Origin: Sphaerolaimus hirsutus
Taxonomy: Eukaryota > Nematoda > Chromadorea > Monhysterida > Sphaerolaimidae
Length of the DNA: 64,000 nt
Reading direction: 5' to 3'
Assembly: GCA_964036195.1 (NCBI GenBank)
Contig: OZ038453.1
Span: forward strand, 11,507,206-11,571,205
The translations under genes were made by a program, and so were the position numbers. The notes below the pieces were generated by a model, which did no database searches, had not been told where the DNA came from, and saw nothing but the letters and a program-made list of their open reading frames with translations. The stretch's first letter is position 1, and each line of letters begins with the position of its first letter. Positions 50,976-62,709 of this stretch are shown in pieces.

Positions 50976-52428
50976 AACACCTTCCCGGACAAGTTCACCA
51001 CCCATTTTTTTATTTCACTTCTAACACAATATCTCCGTCCATGGGGGTGTTACAAGGCTGAAACTTTGTATATATAAAGTTGTAAGACCCCCTTACTCCC
51101 CAACAATGGGGGGAGGTGCGGCGACTCACTACAGGGTGGGTCGCCCTATATGCAACAATTTTTTGTGACGTTTTTGTTGTCCCAAGCAAGTTCACCACCC
51201 ACTTGATTAGCTACACTTTGAAGGCTATATCTCCAGCTGTGAGGGCGGTAGAAAGCTGAAATTTGGGGGATGTTTTGCCAACAAACCCCCTCACAATACA
51301 CCAGTGGGGTGGCTGCCGACGACCCACTAAAGCATGGGTCACTGCATATAAAGTTGATAATTTTTTTAAGAACAGCCCAAGTGTCTCAAACAAGTTCGCC
51401 ATTCAACTGCATTACAAAAAAATGTTGTGAGAACATACCTGATGTAAAATTGAATCAGATTTGAACCCTAGTTCTGCTCATAAATTTTTTTTCAGTAGGG
51501 CACCCACCCTGTCCCATAAACAGCAGACTGAAAATTTCACTTAAAACCAATCTTTTGTATCACACTTAAAAAGTTGGTTTACAAAGTTCACTAGGGGAGG
51601 GTCTAAGGTTCAAAGTTATGTAAACAACATAACCTCTAAAATGGTTCCATAAGGGAATTTATTTGGGGTGAATGAAAAAGTGAAAATTGTGTCAAATTTT
51701 GTTCCTGAAATGACATCATTTTGACTTCATAGAATTCACCCCAAGTAAATTTCCTTATGGAGGCATTTTAGAGGTTATGTTGTTTACATAACTTTGAACC
51801 TCAGACCATTCTCTAGTGAACTTTGTTAACCAACTTTGTAAGTGTGAAACAAAAAAATGATTTAAAGTGAAATTTTCATTCCACCGTTTATGGGACAGGG
51901 TGGGTGCCCTACTGATAAAACTTTTTTTTGGCTGAAATAGTGTTCCAACCCAATTCAGTTTTATATTAGGTATGTTCTTGCAACATTTTTACAATGCAGT
52001 TGGGTGATAAACTTGTTTTGGGACACTTGGGCTGTTTTTAGAAAATGGTCAACTTTATATGCAGTGACCCATGCTTTAGTGGGTCGTTGGCAGCCGCCCC
52101 ACTGGTGTATTGTGAGGGGGGTTGTTGGCAAGACATCCCCCAAATTTCAGCTTTATACCGCCATCACAGCTGGAGATATGGCTCTCGTAGTGTAGCCAAT
52201 CAAGTGGGTGGTGAACTTGTTTGGGACACCAAAAACGCCAAAAAAATTGTTGCATATAGGGCGACCCACCCTGTAGTGAGTCACCGCACCTCCCCCATTG
52301 TTTGGGAGTAGAGGGGTCTTACAACTTTATATATACAAAGTTTCGGCTTTATAACACCCCCATGGACGGATATATTGCATTCGAAGTGAAATAAAGAAAT
52401 GGGTGGTGAACTTGTCCGGGAAGGTGTT
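50976..52428. repeat. Giant palindromic TA-flanked element
   Basis: AACACCTTCCCGGACAAG at the left, CTTGTCCGGGAAGGTGTT at the right, TA on both sides. The arms, each about 720 bp, pair along their whole length with the turn near 51700 (CAGGGTGGGTGCCCTACT at both inner positions). An unusually long imperfect hairpin. Confidence 0.88.
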
Positions 52429-52534
52429 TACTTTGTTTCTACTCGATTTTACACTTCACAGCTGCACAAAACATTGCGCGTAGCTGTAGGGGTGCCACGC
52501 ATGGCATGCCATGGCGCGGGCGCCATGGACCTTT

Positions 52535-52885
52535 TTTTGATGCCAGATTATCATCGCCAAGACACTGGTGATGATAATCTGGGTTAATGATCGCGCCGCG
52601 GACGGCCCGTCGCTGCGATTTGCGCGCAGCCGCGCGCACGAACTTTATCGCATGCGCAATCTGCGCATGCGATTTTCGGTGGCCGCGGTGGTCCGCCCGC
52701 TGGGGAGGATCCAATGAAACATGCAAGCGCATGAAACATTTTGTATCATTACACACGCACACGCGCTCATGGAACACTTTGTATCATTACACACGCCCAT
52801 GCGCCCATGAAACACCCACGCGCGCGGTGTCATAGCAAACCCGCGGCGCGATCATTTGATACCAGATTATCATCGCCAAGTCCTC
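52535..52885. repeat. GC-rich element with GATCGCGCCGCGG ends
   Basis: ATGATCGCGCCGCGG at 52588 and CCGCGGCGCGATCAT at 52841. Outside it, CCAGATTATCATCGCCAAG occurs on both sides (52543, 52863). The core has repeated TTTGTATCATTACACACGC. Confidence 0.65.
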
Positions 52886-53136
52886 TATAATTGAACCAAA
52901 AAACATTACACAAAAATATAACGTTAACAATTTAACAATAAAAAAAAACAAAAAACAGGATGACAAATTTTCGGACACCTGAAAACAGCGCCACCTCGGT
53001 ATGGGCGCACGAATCAACTATTTACTCCGCACTAGTAAACCGATAAGCTGCGATTACAGCTTGGCATAAAATTTAAATGTAAACTTACACTGCATGATCA
53101 CACTGTATCTATGAAGTGAAATTTAGTTGTCAAATT

Positions 53137-53490
53137 TAGTGTTGCGAAAAGCACCAGGACTTTGGCGCCAAGCGCCAAAAGCGCCATGGCGCTTTTCCAA
53201 CCCACAGTGCCAAGCGCCAATGGCACCAGAGCAAAATGGCGCCTAGCGCCAGAAGCGCCATGGCGCTTTTTGCTTTGGCGCTAGTGCCAAGCTCCAGCGC
53301 AAGGCATTTTGTTCATGGCGCCATGCGAAAATAGCGCCAAGCACCAAAAGCGCCATGGCGCTTTTCAAGGGCATGGCGCCAACCGCCATGTGCCAATGGC
53401 GCCACAGCATGGTAGCTCCAAGCACCAAAAGCGCCATGGCGCTTTTTGCTTTGGCGCTAGCGCCAGCACCATGGTGCTTTTACATCACTA
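53137..53490. repeat. hAT MITE, GCGCCA type
   Basis: Ends TAGTGTTGCGAAAAGC...GCTTTTACATCACTA, flanked by GTCAAATT (53129-53136, 53491-53498). The whole interior is GCGCCAAAAGCGCCATGG-like. Confidence 0.92.
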
Positions 53491-53572
53491 GTCAAATTAC
53501 ACTGCACAAATGTGTATTTATGATGATACAACAGGGCTCCAATTTGTTATTGACAGTATACTACACAATATA

Positions 53573-54362
53573 GGAGACTTCCGTTCCAAAAGTTCACAAG
53601 CGCCAAATCCAGAAAAATCGAGTTAGCTGTGGATTCAACATCCACGTATAATTCTGCCCATTTTGGTAAAAAAATCAGTGTTATAGTCCATTTCGTTCCC
53701 GAGATACAGTGGTACCGTTTTTCAGAAAAATCACAATTTTCATATTGAAAGTGTACATATCCATCTCAGATCCCCTATGAAAAATAGGACTTTCATTTCG
53801 TAAGTGCACATATCCATGTCGGACACCCGGAGTTTCATTTCATAAGTGCACATATCCAAAAAATAGTTTCATTTCCAAAAGTGCACGTGTGCTCCGGATC
53901 GCTCGCGAAGAGCTGGCCAGATTTCCCATACAAAATAAAGTTTCATTTCCAAATGTGCATACATGAATTTCCAAATTTATTTTGCTCTATAAATCGAGTA
54001 CAGGTATAAACATAGATCTGAAAATTTAGGTTTGTGTACTTCTCAAAAAGGGCTTCTCAGTGGTGTAATTGGTTTTGCCCTGCGATGCACCATTAGGAAG
54101 TTATTCACATTTCAAGTTCAAATTTTCAAATTTACTCCTTATTTTGGGTGGTTTACAAAATATGACATAACTCCCAAAATATTTACCAGCCGACAAAATT
54201 TGGGGACACAAAAATTGTAGACAAATGTCCAAGATATCTGAAAAGTGCAGGGCAAGCTTTGTCGCCCAAACATGGCACTGCCGGGCCAGCGCCAAACTTA
54301 CAAATTCGATTTTGAAAAATCAAAAAATCTGGATATGTTAACTTTTGGAATGAAAGTCCCCA
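53573..54362. repeat. GACTTTCATTCCAAAAG element, copy 1
   Basis: GGAGACTTCCGTTCCAAAAG at the left, CTTTTGGAATGAAAGTCCCC at the right. Near-identical in order to 59463-60196, with AAAAGTGCACATATCC units in the left half. Confidence 0.75.
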
Positions 54363-54368
54363 TAGATA

Positions 54369-54768
54369 CAATATGCTATTCTTCTAATAGAAAGGCATAC
54401 TTACAATAGAAAGGCACCTCCAATAAAATGGCAGGTTTTGGCATGTTTTTGCACTCACGAAAGCAAAAGAATGGCACCCTATTATTCAATGACACCTTCA
54501 ATAGAATGGCAGCTAGAGATTATGTCAGGAGCATGTCAAAACACAAAAATATATTTAAAAAATGGTTCGCAAGAATGTTCAAAGTATTCAAATAGATATA
54601 AAATTTTGGATTGATTGTCTGATATTAAAATATTGCTTGAGCTACATTAAAAATACTGCTATGTTCAAATGAGAATGTATGAAAAATTTGGTGATAAAAG
54701 AATGGCAGCCTCCAAAAGAATGTCACCTCAAATAGAACAGCACTTTTCCATTAGAAGAGATATTGTAT
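54369..54768. repeat. AATAGAACGGCACCTCC-family element, copy 2
   Basis: TATTCTTCTAATAGAAAGGC at the left, TTAGAAGAGATATTG at the right, with TCCAATAAAATGGCAGG units. Confidence 0.65.
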
Positions 54769-55158
54769 GCAACAAGTCAATACAATAACAATAATATCCA
54801 ATAAGTTCCCATCAAATACTTCATTTGATTTGAAAATTTGGGTGGGAGGGAGACTTTTCAACTTGTTATTGCTGCAGTCAGTTTTACGCTAGCACAATGT
54901 GTTCTGAAGCAATGTACCATTTAATTCCGTGATTTCCGCATTTCGTTGTGTCTATCTCTAACAATATTATGGGTGGGTCACTTGCGGCCCTCGGCAGCGA
55001 GTGATGGGACTGGCGCATGTTTGTTGACTCAATTGTCGTCCCAGAGTTACTTCGTGCGCATTTGACTCGTACCACGCAGTTGCCACCTCTGATGTCACAC
55101 TCTGTGGCCGTGTGCTTTTTTCGGAAATAATATTTTTGGCACACAAAAAATGAGCTGC
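54769..55158. other. Upstream region of the secreted-protein gene
   Basis: 390 bp without recognised repeats. Moderately GC in its last third (GGCCCTCGGCAGCGAGTGAT), which may carry promoter elements. Confidence 0.4.
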
Positions 55159-55192
55159 TATAAAAAGAGGCCGTTTAGTAGCATTGTCACTT
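55159..55192 (+). promoter_or_regulatory. TATA box and initiator of the secreted-protein gene
   Basis: TATAAAAA at 55159-55166 and TCACTT (matches the arthropod-type initiator TCA-N-T-Y) at 55187-55192, with the A at 55189 exactly 30 bp from the first T of the TATA box. The ATG follows 56 bp after that A. This is a textbook core promoter layout. Confidence 0.75.
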
Positions 55193-55244
55193 TACTGACT
55201 TATTCCTTTCCCGCACGAGATCTATCGGAAAAAAATCAACGAAA

Positions 55245-55316
55245 ATGAAAATCTTCCTGGTAATCCCGTTTCTCGTGGCCATTCTCTATCCGCAGGCTGA
55301 GGCTTTAAGTAGCCCT
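55245..55316 (+). CDS. Secreted small protein, exon 1 (signal peptide)
   Basis: ATG in context GAAAATGAAA gives MKIFLVIPFLVAILYPQAEA and LSSP. One Lys is followed by a hydrophobic core and an Ala-x-Ala-like cleavage site (AEA), a standard secretory signal. The consensus donor GTGAGT leaves phase 0. Intron 1 is 1.72 kb and filled with transposons. Confidence 0.8.
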
Positions 55317-55433
55317 GTGAGTTGCGCATTGGATTCGAAGTGATACGCTTCCGGTTTTGTGTTTGAAAAAAAAAAAATTAGAGCATCACAACGGGCCAAC
55401 GGCACTCCGCTGTGTCGCTGCAAATAGTACAAT

Positions 55434-56527
55434 TGAGGCGTCCAATTCTAAAAGTCGACAAGTCTAAAATATGAAAATTTCCAGTTAGGTCGGAAACTTC
55501 ATCTGGGGCTACTTCTGCACATTTTTCATTATTTTCCATAAATTTTTTAACCTCGCATGCCCATATGGCAAAGTGCTAAATTTGACATTTTTGGGATAAA
55601 TGCAAAAAAATTGGGCAAGAAGTCAACAAGTCCACTTAGTTTTGGGTTTAAAGTCGCCAAGTCCATCCTCCGCATCCTTTTTTATGGGAAAAAACGCAAG
55701 AAATGTGATAAGTCCACTGCGGACACTGATTTCTAAAAGTCGACGAGTCCATAATTTTCCCATAAGGCATGTTAAAAGTACCGAACTTTTCTCAAAGTAT
55801 ACGTAAACGTAAAGTATTTATTTGTTACTCACCCCTTGAGTACAGAAAACGTAAAGTACAATTTTTTACTTTTACTCATGAGTAAACGTGAGTAAACGTA
55901 CTTTTCCCTCCACAACACGTAAAGTTGAGTATTTTTTGAGAAACGTCACTCCAATTTTAACTCAAAATCAAAATTTTTATTTCTTTTTCCATATTTTAAG
56001 CAAATTTTGGCTAGATATGCATTTCATTTTTCCTTCTATGCCTTCAAAAATCGACATACAGACTATCTGAAATACGTTTTCTGTACTCGCGTACTTTCAA
56101 AAAGTATACGTAAAAGCTAGTACAGGAACTTTTTCAAAGTATACGTAAACGTATTTACTCTGTATTCGAGTATACGTTTTTATCGAGTAAAAGTAAATAC
56201 GTTTTAACAACTATGAAGGCATCCTTATCTTCCCTGGGAACAAAAATGTTCTGGAGTGCAAGAAGTCGACAAGTCCATTACCCTCCTCGAAACAGTTTTG
56301 CTCTGACCGAATGGAATTTTACGGACACCCCATTTTTCACATATATTTACGTTGAGAGCAGGGGCTGAAAATGTGACACTTTATTGACAACATATGGAAC
56401 CTAATGGAAGGCATGAGAGAGCCAAATTGGACACGCAACACGCAGCCTGGAATTGGGTCCGAAACTAAAAATGCGATTTACTCAAAATCACATTTAGTGA
56501 ACTTGTCGACTTTTAGAATTAGACGCG
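55434..56527. repeat. GCGTCCAATTCTAAAAGTCGAC element in intron 1
   Basis: GCGTCCAATTCTAAAAGTCG at the left and CGACTTTTAGAATTAGACGC at the right, with GTCGACAAGTCCA units. A TACGTTTACT-family element (about 55780-56215) is nested. Confidence 0.75.
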
Positions 56528-56599
56528 AATTACAAGGTCGCGTTAGTGGCTATTAAATTTTTTTTCCAATGACAGCCTCGCCTTTTTCACCTTTTAAAT

Positions 56600-56995
56600 A
56601 CCGTATTTCTTCCAACAGAACGGCACCTCCAATAGAACCGCAGGTTTAAGCACTTTTTGCATCCACGAAAGCAATAGAACGGCAGCCTCCAATATAACAG
56701 CAGGTAGAAATTACGTTGGAAGAGTGCCAGAACACAAAAACCGAAATAGATGGTAAAAAATGGTAAAAGCTTAACATGGATATTAAATTTCTAATTGATG
56801 CTCTGATATAAAAAAATGTCGTTCAAATGAAAAATGTGTGAAATAATTGATGAAAAATAGAACGGCAGTCTCCAATAGAACGACACTCTCCAATAGAACG
56901 GCACTCTCCAATAGAACGGCACTTCCAATAGAACGCCAGTTAAAAAGTAGACGGAAAAATAGAACTCCGCCTTTCTATGAGAAGAACTACGGTTT
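56600..56995. repeat. AATAGAACGGCACCTCC-family element, copy 3
   Basis: TACCGTATTTCTTCCAACAG at the left, GAGAAGAACTACGG at the right. TCCAATAGAACGGCACTC is repeated in tandem near the right end. Confidence 0.75.
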
Positions 56996-57038
56996 ATGAA
57001 AGAACATTCAAAACTCAACGAACATTTCCACTGTTCAG

Positions 57039-57202
57039 CCGTGCGGCGCGCCGGACTGCGTGCCGTTCGACCAGACGTTCCCCACGAAGTGCGTGATCAA
57101 AGAGAACATGAAGCCGCGCGGCGGCTGCGCCTGGCACTCGAGCCTCGACCCCAGGCTCGACGAGCGCCTGTACAAGGGCAAGATCATCGCCTACAAGATC
57201 AT
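57039..57202 (+). CDS. Secreted small protein, exon 2
   Basis: The acceptor CCACTGTTCAG and phase 0 give PCGAPDCVPFDQTFPTKCVI, then KENMKPRGGCAWHSSLDPRL and YKGKIIAYKI plus AT. The donor GTGCGG leaves phase 2. Four Cys suggest disulphides. GC-rich third positions contrast with the AT-rich introns. Confidence 0.82.
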
Positions 57203-57249
57203 GTGCGGAACATTTGCAATTTTTGTTCAAATTGGATGCAAAATCTTTA

Positions 57250-57793
57250 ACATATGCCGAAAGGGGGGGGGGGGAACTTTTGAGGGGGCATTATTTTTAG
57301 AGGGGGGATTCTTCAAGGTGGGGGAATTATTCGAGTATATACTGTAGATGTTAAAACGTATTTACGTGTACTCGCAAAATACGTATACTTGAGTAATGAC
57401 TGAGTAACTTTACGTTTCCTTCAGAAAAAATGCTTGTACTCCTTTAAGCGTACCTTTTTCAACGGTACGCGAGTACAGAAAACGTAATTTTATGGCATTT
57501 ACAGCATAAAAAAATCAAAGAAAAATCTATGGTGGACATAGAAAATAGCCGATATTTTCTTAAGAAAACGTACTCAGTCATTGTTTTCAACGTCTGTTCT
57601 GCATTGCTCGGATTACAAAACCGCAGCTTTTGTTTTTTACGTTCTCTTTACACTAAATTGAAGGGTATTTCGAGGGGGGGGGGGGGTTATTTCGATGGGT
57701 TGGTATTTCGAGGAAATATGACATTTTCTTAATTTTAAAAATATACCTAGGTAAATGTGACGAGATTTTTGCAACGCCAGACCCAATTCTCAG
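57250..57793. repeat. Intron 2 repeats (CTCGAAATAC and TACGTTTACT fragments)
   Basis: GGGGGAATTATTCGAG (57320), TACGTATACTTGAGTAATG (57380-57490) and GGGTATTTCGAGGGGGG (57663) are fragments of the two families. Confidence 0.5.
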
Positions 57794-57962
57794 GTGGAGC
57801 AGAGGCTGGAGCGAGTGGTTCGTGCCCGGCTACAACGACCAGGACTCCAAATACAACACCGGGCAGAAGCGCTGCGCCGACATCCAGCCAATAATCCCCT
57901 CCATGCGCAGAATGTGGTCGTACTTCACCGACCACGTGCACACTTTCATCATTTGCGCATGA
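57794..57962 (+). CDS. Secreted small protein, exon 3 (C-terminus)
   Basis: The acceptor CAATTCTCAG supplies G, finishing AT|G (Met), then WSRGWSEWFVPGYNDQDSKY, and near the end MRRMWSYFTDHVHTFIICA before TGA (57960-57962). The mature product is about 110 residues, with Trp-rich and MW-x-YF-x-DH-x-H-x-FIIC motifs. I cannot name the family. The Trp, Asp/Asn and His content would suit ligand or carbohydrate binding, but that is a guess. Confidence 0.83.
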
Positions 57963-58282
57963 TAAGGGGGTGCTGAGTGCACTGCGTTGATTTGTGGTTG
58001 TGAATATTTCAATTGTGAATCGTCTGGCGGCTGTGGTGTGGTTTTCAATGTTTGTTTCAAATGTAAACTCGACTCACATGTAACGATGGCAAAAAAGATT
58101 CGAAAATTTGAAAACATTTTCGAATTTTCGAATTTTTTTCGGAATTTTCGAATTTTTTATTTCGCCCTTAGAAAAAACACTTAAAAATCGATTTATTTTT
58201 CAAAAAATTCGAAAATTCAAAAATAGTTTTCGAATTTTTCAGGGAATTCAAGGCAACAAATGCACTCTTAAGTTCAATGTGC

Positions 58283-58288
58283 TAAATA
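58283..58288 (+). terminator. Possible polyadenylation signal of the secreted-protein gene
   Basis: AATAAA about 320 bp past the stop, inside the TTCGAAAA element. No signal lies closer, so the transposon may supply the 3' end. Weak evidence. Confidence 0.2.
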
Positions 58289-58393
58289 AATCGACAATTG
58301 ATACTCGGCGCGTATGGAAAAGTGGAACATAACAAAAAAACGTTGAAATGTCCTCCACGGCGGAAGAGGCGGACTTCGACACATCCGTTTTTA

Positions 58394-58799
58394 TACTGTA
58401 TTTCCTCGAAATACCCCCTTAAAATTTACACTATTAATTTATAAACCCCCCTTGAAATACCACCCCCCCCCCCCAATTTGGTGTATAGAGAACGTAATGC
58501 GGTTTGTGATCTGGGAAATGCAGAACACAAATAAAAACAATGACTGTGTTGTGTTAGAACAGGGTTTGTACCATCTACGTACTTATATAAGTCTATAGAG
58601 TCTTATAAATGGCGGTTTTTGTTGCATTTTTGACATCTAGTGTTGCTTACAAACAACAATTTAGTACTGGGATTTCGAAAAATTTCTGGCAAAATAATAA
58701 CCCACCCCTCAACACACCCACCCTTGTTTACCCCACCAAGTTTCCACTCTGAAAAAATAAACCCCGGGGGGGGGGGGGTTAATTCAAGGAAATACAGTA
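58394..58799. repeat. CTCGAAATAC-family element nested in copy B
   Basis: TACTGTATTTCCTCGAAATA at the left, AATTCAAGGAAATACAGTA at the right. Sits at the same point of the host element as 204-568. Confidence 0.75.
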
Positions 58800-59462
58800 T
58801 TTGATGCCAAATTTTGCTTTTATGCCGATATTTTATTTGACACCGTTTTTTAATTGTCGTTTTTATTGCCTTCGCTGTGTTGGTGAATTAAATGTGTCAA
58901 TGTGTGAATTAAATGAAGAAGCAGCATACTGGTTTGCATAACTCCTTCCACCATATTTAATGCTGATGGTTGCTGATTTAATGCTGATTATGGTAAAAAT
59001 AAGGTTATAACAACTGAGCAGAACATGAAAACAGTCCAACTTATGTGTTTAAAGCTTCAGATTCAATATTCTTCCAAAAAGATTTGAAAATTAATTGAAA
59101 AAATTCGAAAACAAGCCAAAAAAATTCGAAAATTGCCAAAAAAGATTCAAAAATTTGAAATGTGAAAATTAAATTCAAAATTCGATAATTATTTTGAAGA
59201 AAAATTCGAAAATTCATTTCAGAACAAAACACTTCAAAATTTAAATATTTTTTCGACTGTTTCCCATCGTTACTTACATGATATTCTACAATTTTTTTTG
59301 ACTGTTTCCCTTCGCTGAACGTCGGCGAGGCGAAACTTAAGTTCGCCGACTGCCTATTAAAAATAAAAATAAAAATAGAAAAAGCGTTCGCTGGTCCGTC
59401 GTTTTGGCTGACTGCATTTTCCGTCCGGTGAATAGCTTGGCCGATTGAATCGACAGTTTTCA

Positions 59463-60196
59463 TCCAAATGAACAGTTAATCCAAGCGCCAAATCCAAAAA
59501 AATCTAGTTAAGCGTGGATTTGACTTCCACGTATAGTGTTTCACATTTTAGCAAAAAAATCAGCATTATAGTCCATTTCGTTCCTGAGATACAGTGGTAC
59601 CGTTTTTCAGAAAAATCACAATTTTCACGTCAAAAGTTCACATATCCCCATCCCAGACCACAGGAGTTTCATCTCATAACTTCACAAGTCCAAAAAATAG
59701 TTTCATTTCCAAAAGTTCACGCGTGCTCCGGATCGCTCGCGAAGAGCCGGCTGGAAGTCCCATACAAAGTAAAAGTTTCATTTCCAAAAGTTTGCTTTTT
59801 GCTTCCAAAAATATTTTGCTCTATAAATCGAGTACGGGTATCAAAATAGATCTGAAATTTAAGGTTTGGGTACTTTGTGAGAAGGGCTTTTCAGTGGTGT
59901 AATTGGTTTTGCCGTGCGATGCACCGTTAGGAAGTTATTTACATTTCAAGTTCAAATTTTCAAATTTACTCATTCTTTTGGGTGGTTTACAAAATATGAC
60001 ATAACTCCCAAAATATTTGCCAGCCAACAAAATTTAAGAACACAAAAATTGTAGACAAATGTCCGAGATATCTGAAAAGTGCAGGGCAAGCTTTGTCGCC
60101 GAAACATGGCGCTGCCGGGCCAGCGCCAAACTTTAAAATGCGATTTTGAAAAATCGAAAAATCTGGATATGTGAACTTTTAGAATGAAAGTCCCCA
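59463..60196. repeat. GACTTTCATTCCAAAAG element, copy 2
   Basis: GCGCCAAATCCAAAAAAATC near the left and GAACTTTTAGAATGAAAGTC at the right; parallel to 53573-54362 over almost its length. Confidence 0.75.
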
Positions 60197-60572
60197 AATG
60201 TGACATCTATTTGTGTTTTACTGTCTCATTTCTGCTTTTTTGGAGTAACACAACTCATTTTCGATTTTCGATGGATTTTCAATGGCACACCTAGGGATTT
60301 TTAAAAGTTTCTTTTTCTTTACAATTTTCCGGGGCATTTTCCATGACCAGCGGTTTTTGGGAGGGTACCATATTTGGGAGGGAGCTCTCCAGGTAATGTC
60401 TTGACATTAATTGAAAAAAGCATTATAAACCCTTTTTTGAGAAAAGCCATTTTTTAAAAGCAGGTCTGTTAAAAAATCGCTTTTTTCAGAGCCACACCCC
60501 ACACAGAACTTTTGCATTCAGCATTCAAACGATTTTGCATGCTGAACTATAAACGCTGAAATCAAATATAAG
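60197..60572. other. Non-coding stretch, nothing assigned
   Basis: AT-rich, with T/A runs. GAACTTTTGCATTCAGCATTC reappears inverted near 61960-61990 outside the TTCGAAAA element, hinting at an older host element. Confidence 0.35.
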
Positions 60573-61803
60573 TAAAGATGGCAAAAAAAGATTCGAAAAT
60601 TCGAAAACATTTTCGAATTTTCGAATTTTTCCGGAATTTTCGAATTTTTATTTCACCCCTAGAAAAAACACTTAAAAATCGATTTATTTTTCAAAAAATT
60701 CGAAAATTCGAAAATTTGAAAATTCAATTTTTCAGGCAATTCAAGGCACTCTTAAGTTCAACGTACTAAATGCAACGAAAATTGATACGCGGTGCTTATG
60801 AAAAAGCGAAACAAAACAGAAAAAAGCCCAAAAACGTTGAAATGTAAACTGCCCTGTAAAATGTGAAATGTCATGCAAAGTGTTAAAAGTTATGAAAATG
60901 CCCTGGAAAAATAGCAAACATATTTGCCATTTTCCACAGCATTTCCATGACTTTAGACACTTTGCATAACATTTGACATTTCACAGAGCATTTTACAGGT
61001 GTCTGGGACTGCACATATTTATAAGTAAAAGAGATGTGATCAAAGATATACTCCATCGACATTACACTTTATAATGAAACCTACCATATCCCATCTGAAT
61101 AAAAGAACAAACATAAATTTTTTTCATCATATTAATCAAATTGCTTTGATAAATATGATGAAAATTTTTTTGTTTGTTCTTTTATTCAGATGGGTTATGG
61201 TAGATTTCATTGTAGGTGTAATGTCGCTGGAGTATAAGAGTGGTTTTGAGTATTGGTTTGAGAAGTACCCATATTTCGTGCAGTTAGCACTGTATGCACT
61301 GAGTACGCTCAGTGTGCTATACTCGGGCAAAATTACACCCTACATTTTTCTGGTGGTAACACTCCATCATGACGTCATAACCGCAGTCCGCAGTGAACTT
61401 ACGGCTGACTGAACTGGTTCGGAGTCAGGATGAAATGGAGTGCAGTGGTGAATCAGTTCACAAGTTTTCAGTTGGCTGTCTGCCAGCCAAAGATATAAAT
61501 CATATCTATTTGTAGATTAGCACGTCTGCCGAGTATAGCCACTTCCAAAACAGTCAAAATTCTGTGTTTAAAGCTTTAGATTCAATATTTTTCCAAAAAA
61601 AATTTGAAAATTATTTAAAAAAATTCGAAAAATGGCCAAAAAAATTCGAAAATTGCCAAAAAAGATTCGAAAATTCGAAAATTCGAAAATTAAATTCGAA
61701 ATTTAAAAATTAATTTAAGGAAAAATTCGAAAATTCGAAAATTCATTTGGGAAAAAACACTTAAAAATTTAAATACTTTTTTTTGGAGGGTTTGCCATCG
61801 TTA
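60573..61803. repeat. TTCGAAAA hAT-like element, copy C
   Basis: Ends TAAAGATGGCAAAA...TTTGCCATCGTTA, flanked by AATATAAG (60565-60572, 61804-61811). It carries a TGTAAAATGTCA element (60852-61013) and a TACTCGGCGGAC-type palindrome (about 61045-61540). Confidence 0.9.
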
Positions 61804-62709
61804 AATATAAGTAACACGTTCTTGAAGAGTAAAAATTTGGCACGCATGCAAATTACGAGAAACATCATTCATTCTGAATGTGAGTTCTGAATTCTGATTC
61901 TGTTTATTCTTAAAAAAATGGTGTGTTCTTTAGAAGTTAATTTCAGCAGTTATATTGCAAAAACGTTTGAACGCTGAATGCAAAAGTTCTGCGTGTAGTG
62001 CAATGGGTCTAAAAATTTACAGGGTTAACGATTGGGATTGGAACCACAAAATACTGGAAATTATCGCGATACAGATTTGGTATCCCAACTGACAGGTCAG
62101 CCTCAAGTGCGTTCTCCACATGCAAGTTGTAAGTTCTGTCGTAGCAAATCAAAGTACTTCACGCTTCTGTTCAGTCATTTGATGTCGCACATTATCAGGT
62201 TGAACACTGCTGGCACTTGGAAGACTGCTGTAGTAATGCAAACATAAAGTAAAAAGAATAATTTGTAACAAACCTGACAATGCACATAATGCCGGAAACA
62301 TAATGAAATTTAATGTATATGCAAATCAAATAAATATCTGTAATTGTCAAATTGTTAGAATTTTTAGAAGTTAATAGTTTAAATTGTCGGTAATATTTAG
62401 CATTGCCTAAAATGTTTCAAAAACCAGACATTCTCATCTTTACAGATACAAAGTTGGAAATAATTTTAATAGCATTGTCAATTTTCCTGTAATAAGATGT
62501 TTTCAATTAAATGTAATAAAATTTATGTATAAAAAAGTTGACATGCTTTTCACTATACAATTGTAAGCGACAAAACAGCGCGATGACAACTGAAAATGTA
62601 TACCGAAACTTTGATCGACTTTATAACAACCAAATTCGCGTTTGCATTGTGCATTGTATTTTCCCAAATTTTTTTATTTTTTGCCGAATTCCAAAAATGA
62701 CGTCATGCA
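61804..62709. other. Non-coding stretch, nothing assigned
   Basis: AT-rich. A GC-moderate patch at 62020-62245 reads openly on + (NTGNYRDTDLVSQLTGQPQV) but lacks convincing splice sites. Confidence 0.35.

Larger units (their letters stand above)
58081..59272. repeat. TTCGAAAA hAT-like element, copy B
   Basis: Ends TAACGATGGCAAAA...CCCATCGTTA. Flanks CTCACATG (58073-58080) and CTTACATG (59273-59280) agree at seven of eight. Carries the nested element 58394-58799. The left half matches 1-1043 closely. Confidence 0.85.

Noticed and set aside
49679-51471. A GGGTTCAAACG element from 49679 to 51471
   Set aside because: The apparent right end lies inside one arm of the palindrome 50976-52428 and is mirrored there, so it is part of that arm.
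61074-61412. 112-codon + strand frame with hydrophobic stretches
   Set aside because: Its first half is one arm-loop-arm of a palindromic repeat (ATGAAACCTACCATATCCC and its mirror), and the rest belongs to the TACTCGGCGGAC family.
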